Shown: positions 4,571-7,020 of the stretch, piece after piece
Numbering within the stretch: position 1 is the first letter of the stretch
How the letters are laid out: each line of letters starts with the position of its first letter
Origin: an uncultured Eubacteriales bacterium
Lineage (GTDB): Bacteria; Bacillota; Clostridia; Oscillospirales; Acutalibacteraceae
Reading direction: 5' to 3'
Length of the DNA: 7,020 bases
Assembly: GCA_900319615.1 (NCBI GenBank)
Contig: ONPE01000121.1
Location: 1 to 7,020, forward strand
The notes under the pieces: generated by a model
The model's input: the letters and a program-made list of their open reading frames with translations, nothing else
Told to the model about the DNA's origin: nothing
Databases searched by the model: none
Program-made: the position numbers and the translations under genes

Positions 4571-6790
4571 ATGAAACGATTGATCAAATTGATGTCGGCA
4601 GTATTATGCCTGACTCTCGTGCTGTCCGCTTCGCTGGTCGGCGTATTCGCCCTCTCGATGAACGGTATCAGCTTAGGCAGCAAGGATAAAGCCACTCCCG
4701 ATGAAGCGGAGATCTTCAAGGATGAGACCGTTTACGTCATGGCAAAAGCCGACGGTACGGTGGATAAGATCATCGTCAGCGACTGGATCAAGAACAACAA
4801 GGGCGCTGATACGATCAAGGATCTCAGCACCTTAGGCGATATCGAAAACGTCAAGACCGACGCATCTTTTACCCTTGACAGCGACAATATGCGCGTGTGG
4901 GAGGCAAACGGCGAGGATCTGTACCTCGAGGGCATTGGTAAAGAGCCGTTGCCTGTCGACCTTACCGTCACCTATTCTCTCGACGGAAAGGTGATCTCTC
5001 CCGAAGAGCTCTCAGGGAAGAGCGGAAAGGTCACGATCCGCTTTGACTATACCAACAACGCTTATGAGACCGTCAAGATAGGCGGCAGGGATGAAAGGAT
5101 CTATGTGCCCTTCCTTATGATGTCCGGCATGATCCTCGACAGCGAGAAATTCAGCAACGTTACCGTGACCAACGGCAAGGTGGTCTCCGACGGCGACCGC
5201 ACTATTCTTGCGGGTATCGCTTTCCCGGGCTTACAGTATGACCTTGGACTCTCGCGCGACAAGATAGACATCCCCTCATATTTTGAGGTGAATGCCGATG
5301 TGAAGGATTTTGAGTTAGGCACTACTGTCACGATCGCTGCAAACGGTCTTACCAAGGATATCGACCCTGATGATTTCGACAGCCTTAACAAGCTCAAAGA
5401 TTCGATGAACACGCTTGAAAGCGCCATGAGCGCCCTGATCGACGGTTCCTCTCAGCTGTATACGGGACTTGAGACCCTGCTCGAAAAGTCCGGGGCTCTC
5501 AGCGAGGGCGTAGACGCGCTGTATACAGGCGCCGAACAGCTCAGCGACGGCGCCGCTCAGGTCAACGACGGCGCAAAGGAGCTCAGCAAGGGCGCCGATA
5601 CACTCAGCGACGGAACTATCACGCTTGATCTGGGAGCTTTGGATCTCAGCAGCGGATTAAAGACCCTCGACAGCAACAGCAACGCTCTGAACGCAGGCAG
5701 CGATATGACCTTTGCAAGCATCCTTGCGACCGCTCAGAAGTCGCTCAAGGAAGCAGGCATTGACGTCCCCGACCTGACTCCGGATAACTATTCGAAGGTA
5801 CTCGACGCTTTGATCGACAGTTTGTCCGAGGAGAATGTAAGGGCTCAGGCAGAAGCGACAGCAAGAGCGAAGGTCACCGCTGCAGTTGAAACGAACCGCG
5901 AAGCCGTGACCGCCGCAGTCACCGACGCAGTCAGACAGAATGTCAAGGCTGAGGTCGAGAGCGGAGTGCGTGCTCAGGTCACCGCCAAAGTTCTCGAAAG
6001 CCTCGGTTACAGCGTTGAAGATTACAATAATGCTGTAGCGGCAGGATTGGTCGATGAAGAAACTCAGGCACAGGTGAACGGCGCGATTGACTCGCAGATG
6101 GCTTCCGCTGAGGTCGCCGCGACGATCGAAGCATTGACCGATCAAAATATGCAGACAGAAGCAGTACAGTCAGCGATCGCTCAGAACACCGAGGCGAAGA
6201 TCAAATCTCTGATCGAAGAGAATATGCAAAGCGAAGAGGTGCTCAAAGGTATTTCCGAAGCCCTCGCCAAAGCGAAAGCTGGCAGAGAGAGCATTATTGC
6301 TCTGAAATCTCAGCTCGACAATTACAATACCTTTAACAATGGACTGAAAACCTACACAGACGGCGTAGGATCGGCGTCCTCAGGCGCAGATCAGCTCTAC
6401 AGCGGTACCACGCAGATCAAGCTCGGCAGCCTTGCTCTCAGCGACGGTGCTTCAGCTCTTAAGGACGGGACAGAACAGCTCAGCGACGGCGCAGACACCT
6501 TGAAGAACGGAATCCTCACTCTTAAAGACGGCGTACCTGCTCTGATCGACGGCGTCAGCCAACTGCGCGACGGCTCTATGCAGCTCAGCGACGGCTTGAA
6601 GCAGTTCAACGAAGAGGGCGTCAGCAAGATCACTTCTCTGCTGAAAAACGACGTCGGCGATCTTGCCGAGCGCCTGAAAGCAACCGTCAAGGCAGCTCAG
6701 AATTATAAGTCCTACTCGGGTCTGACCGATCAAATGGACGGCGAAGTTAAGTTTATCTATAAGACCGAAGAAGTCAATAGCGACAAATAG
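4571..6790 (+). CDS. Secreted or N-terminally anchored xxxLxxG heptad-repeat protein, putative MMPL partner (YhgE/Pip-like extracellular region)
   Basis: A 739-residue protein. Residues 1-28 (MKRLIK, then a hydrophobic run to VGVFALS) form a signal peptide or signal anchor without a lipobox Cys. Residues about 45-260 look beta-rich, with VYVMAKADGTVDKIIVSDW and the SGKSGKVTIRFDYTNN segment. Heptad block 1 (about 285-378) has glycines at 292, 299, 313, 320, 327, 334, 341, 348, 355, 362 and 376. Residues about 380-580 are a long Ala/Glu/Gln/Val-rich helical segment. Block 2 (about 586-676) has 13 glycines, every seventh residue from 591 to 675, in units such as QLSDGADTLKNG. The tail ends KFIYKTEEVNSDK with no C-terminal membrane helix. 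Such heptads occur in the extracellular parts of YhgE/Pip and related proteins (family knowledge). The gene directly follows the MMPL gene and ends at a strong terminator, so the two are likely one operon. A role as an extracytoplasmic adaptor or wall-spanning rod is inference; no enzyme motif is visible. Confidence 0.85.
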   Translation: MKRLIKLMSAVLCLTLVLSASLVGVFALSMNGISLGSKDKATPDEAEIFKDETVYVMAKADGTVDKIIVSDWIKNNKGADTIKDLSTLGDIENVKTDASFTLDSDNMRVWEANGEDLYLEGIGKEPLPVDLTVTYSLDGKVISPEELSGKSGKVTIRFDYTNNAYETVKIGGRDERIYVPFLMMSGMILDSEKFSNVTVTNGKVVSDGDRTILAGIAFPGLQYDLGLSRDKIDIPSYFEVNADVKDFELGTTVTIAANGLTKDIDPDDFDSLNKLKDSMNTLESAMSALIDGSSQLYTGLETLLEKSGALSEGVDALYTGAEQLSDGAAQVNDGAKELSKGADTLSDGTITLDLGALDLSSGLKTLDSNSNALNAGSDMTFASILATAQKSLKEAGIDVPDLTPDNYSKVLDALIDSLSEENVRAQAEATARAKVTAAVETNREAVTAAVTDAVRQNVKAEVESGVRAQVTAKVLESLGYSVEDYNNAVAAGLVDEETQAQVNGAIDSQMASAEVAATIEALTDQNMQTEAVQSAIAQNTEAKIKSLIEENMQSEEVLKGISEALAKAKAGRESIIALKSQLDNYNTFNNGLKTYTDGVGSASSGADQLYSGTTQIKLGSLALSDGASALKDGTEQLSDGADTLKNGILTLKDGVPALIDGVSQLRDGSMQLSDGLKQFNEEGVSKITSLLKNDVGDLAERLKATVKAAQNYKSYSGLTDQMDGEVKFIYKTEEVNSDK
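5423..5704 (+). repeat. Heptad repeat block 1 coding region
   Basis: Encodes 11 glycine-anchored heptads in one phase, with only two positions lacking Gly (residues 306 and 369). At DNA level the 11-mer CTCAGCGACGG occurs at 5540-5550 and 5603-5613, and three more times in block 2, so part of the array shares recent nucleotide similarity or strong codon constraint. Confidence 0.75.
6326..6598 (+). repeat. Heptad repeat block 2 coding region
   Basis: Encodes 13 consecutive heptads with Gly at every seventh residue from 591 to 675 and no interruption; most units read xxLxDGx. CTCAGCGACGG occurs at 6437-6447, 6479-6489 and 6584-6594. The block is out of phase with block 1 (215 residues between the nearest phase glycines, not a multiple of seven). 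Confidence 0.8.
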
Positions 6791-6804
6791 TTTTGTCTTG
6801 CAGC

Positions 6805-6841
6805 AAAGCCGCTGAGATCAACTCAGCGGCTTTGAATTTTT
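6805..6841 (+). terminator. Strong intrinsic terminator of the MMPL/heptad operon
   Basis: A perfect 12-bp stem, AAAGCCGCTGAG (6805-6816) / CTCAGCGGCTTT (6822-6833), with a five-base loop ATCAA, is followed by GAATTTTT. It starts 15 bases after the stop. On the minus strand the same hairpin could serve the convergent gene, but only a few T residues follow there, so it is mainly a plus-strand terminator. Confidence 0.92.
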
Positions 6842-6869
6842 GTGTATATGTTAATGTTTGATGTCCCGA

Positions 6870-7020
6870 TCAGGTACCCCAGTACTCGCCGCCGCGCTCC
6901 TCTTTTTCCCAAGAGCGGGTTACGTACCATTCGTTGATCTTGGTGTTTTTGCCGTCATTCTTGATACGGCTGGAGTATTCGCTGTTGAATTCAGTCCAGT
7001 TAAGGTTGATGTTGGTGTTA
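6870..7020 (-). CDS. C-terminal end of an unrecognised protein (5' part outside window)
   Basis: The minus strand reads open from the window edge to a TGA at 6872-6870, giving 49 residues that include INLNWTEFNSEYSSRIKN and end WYVTRSWEKEERGGEYWGT. The composition is hydrophilic and rich in Asn, Trp, Tyr and charged residues, with no membrane helix, which looks like the end of a real folded protein rather than a chance frame. I do not recognise the family. It is convergent with the exporter operon, 79 bases from the end of the heptad gene, and its 3' region faces the shared hairpin. Coding status rests on the open frame reaching the edge and on plausible composition only. Confidence 0.55.
   Translation of the reverse strand, partial: NTNINLNWTEFNSEYSSRIKNDGKNTKINEWYVTRSWEKEERGGEYWGT

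Noticed and set aside
5657..6145. Minus-strand open frame of 162 codons inside the heptad gene
   Set aside because: Antisense shadow of the helical segment; no ribosome binding site context or recognisable motif.
5540..6594. Five copies of CTCAGCGACGG considered as regulatory sites or recombination sites
   Set aside because: All five are in frame and encode the same Leu-Ser-Asp-Gly heptad core, so protein repetition explains them.

Overview
The window looks like chromosomal DNA of a low- to medium-GC Gram-positive bacterium, most likely a gut or rumen Clostridia member of the Ruminococcus/Oscillospiraceae type. The evidence is AGGAG/AGGTGA-type ribosome binding sites, short hairpin-plus-T-run terminators, and a protein mix typical of that group: an NTF2-like/LytTR regulator, a TetR regulator, a single-chain MMPL exporter and an xxxLxxG heptad-repeat surface protein. 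The taxonomic call is inference from family distribution and style, not from a marker gene.

Left part (1-1309): the 3' portion of a gene for a regulator that joins an N-terminal NTF2/SnoaL-like fold to a C-terminal LytTR DNA-binding domain. It is followed after 10 bases by a small nitroreductase-family flavoprotein. The two are probably co-transcribed. About 200 bases of non-coding DNA with a compact inverted-repeat structure follow.

Central part (1511-6841): a TetR-family regulator gene ending in a clear terminator, then a 404-base non-coding gap. The gap holds a cluster of hairpin-forming, REP-like repeats, a perfect 17-base palindrome and a likely extended -10 promoter. Downstream are a 691-residue MMPL/RND-type exporter and, 34 bases further, a 739-residue secreted or N-terminally anchored protein. 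That protein has two blocks of glycine-anchored heptads flanking a long Ala/Glu/Gln-rich helical segment. A strong 12-bp-stem terminator closes this two-gene unit. The most economical model is a TetR-controlled envelope export system in which the heptad protein is an extracytoplasmic partner of the exporter. Its substrate is unknown.

Right edge (6870-7020): the last 49 codons of an unrecognised gene on the minus strand, convergent with the exporter operon.

No tRNA, rRNA, CRISPR array, insertion sequence or riboswitch was recognised. The TetR-MMPL-heptad module and the repeat-rich gap in front of it are the parts most worth following up.
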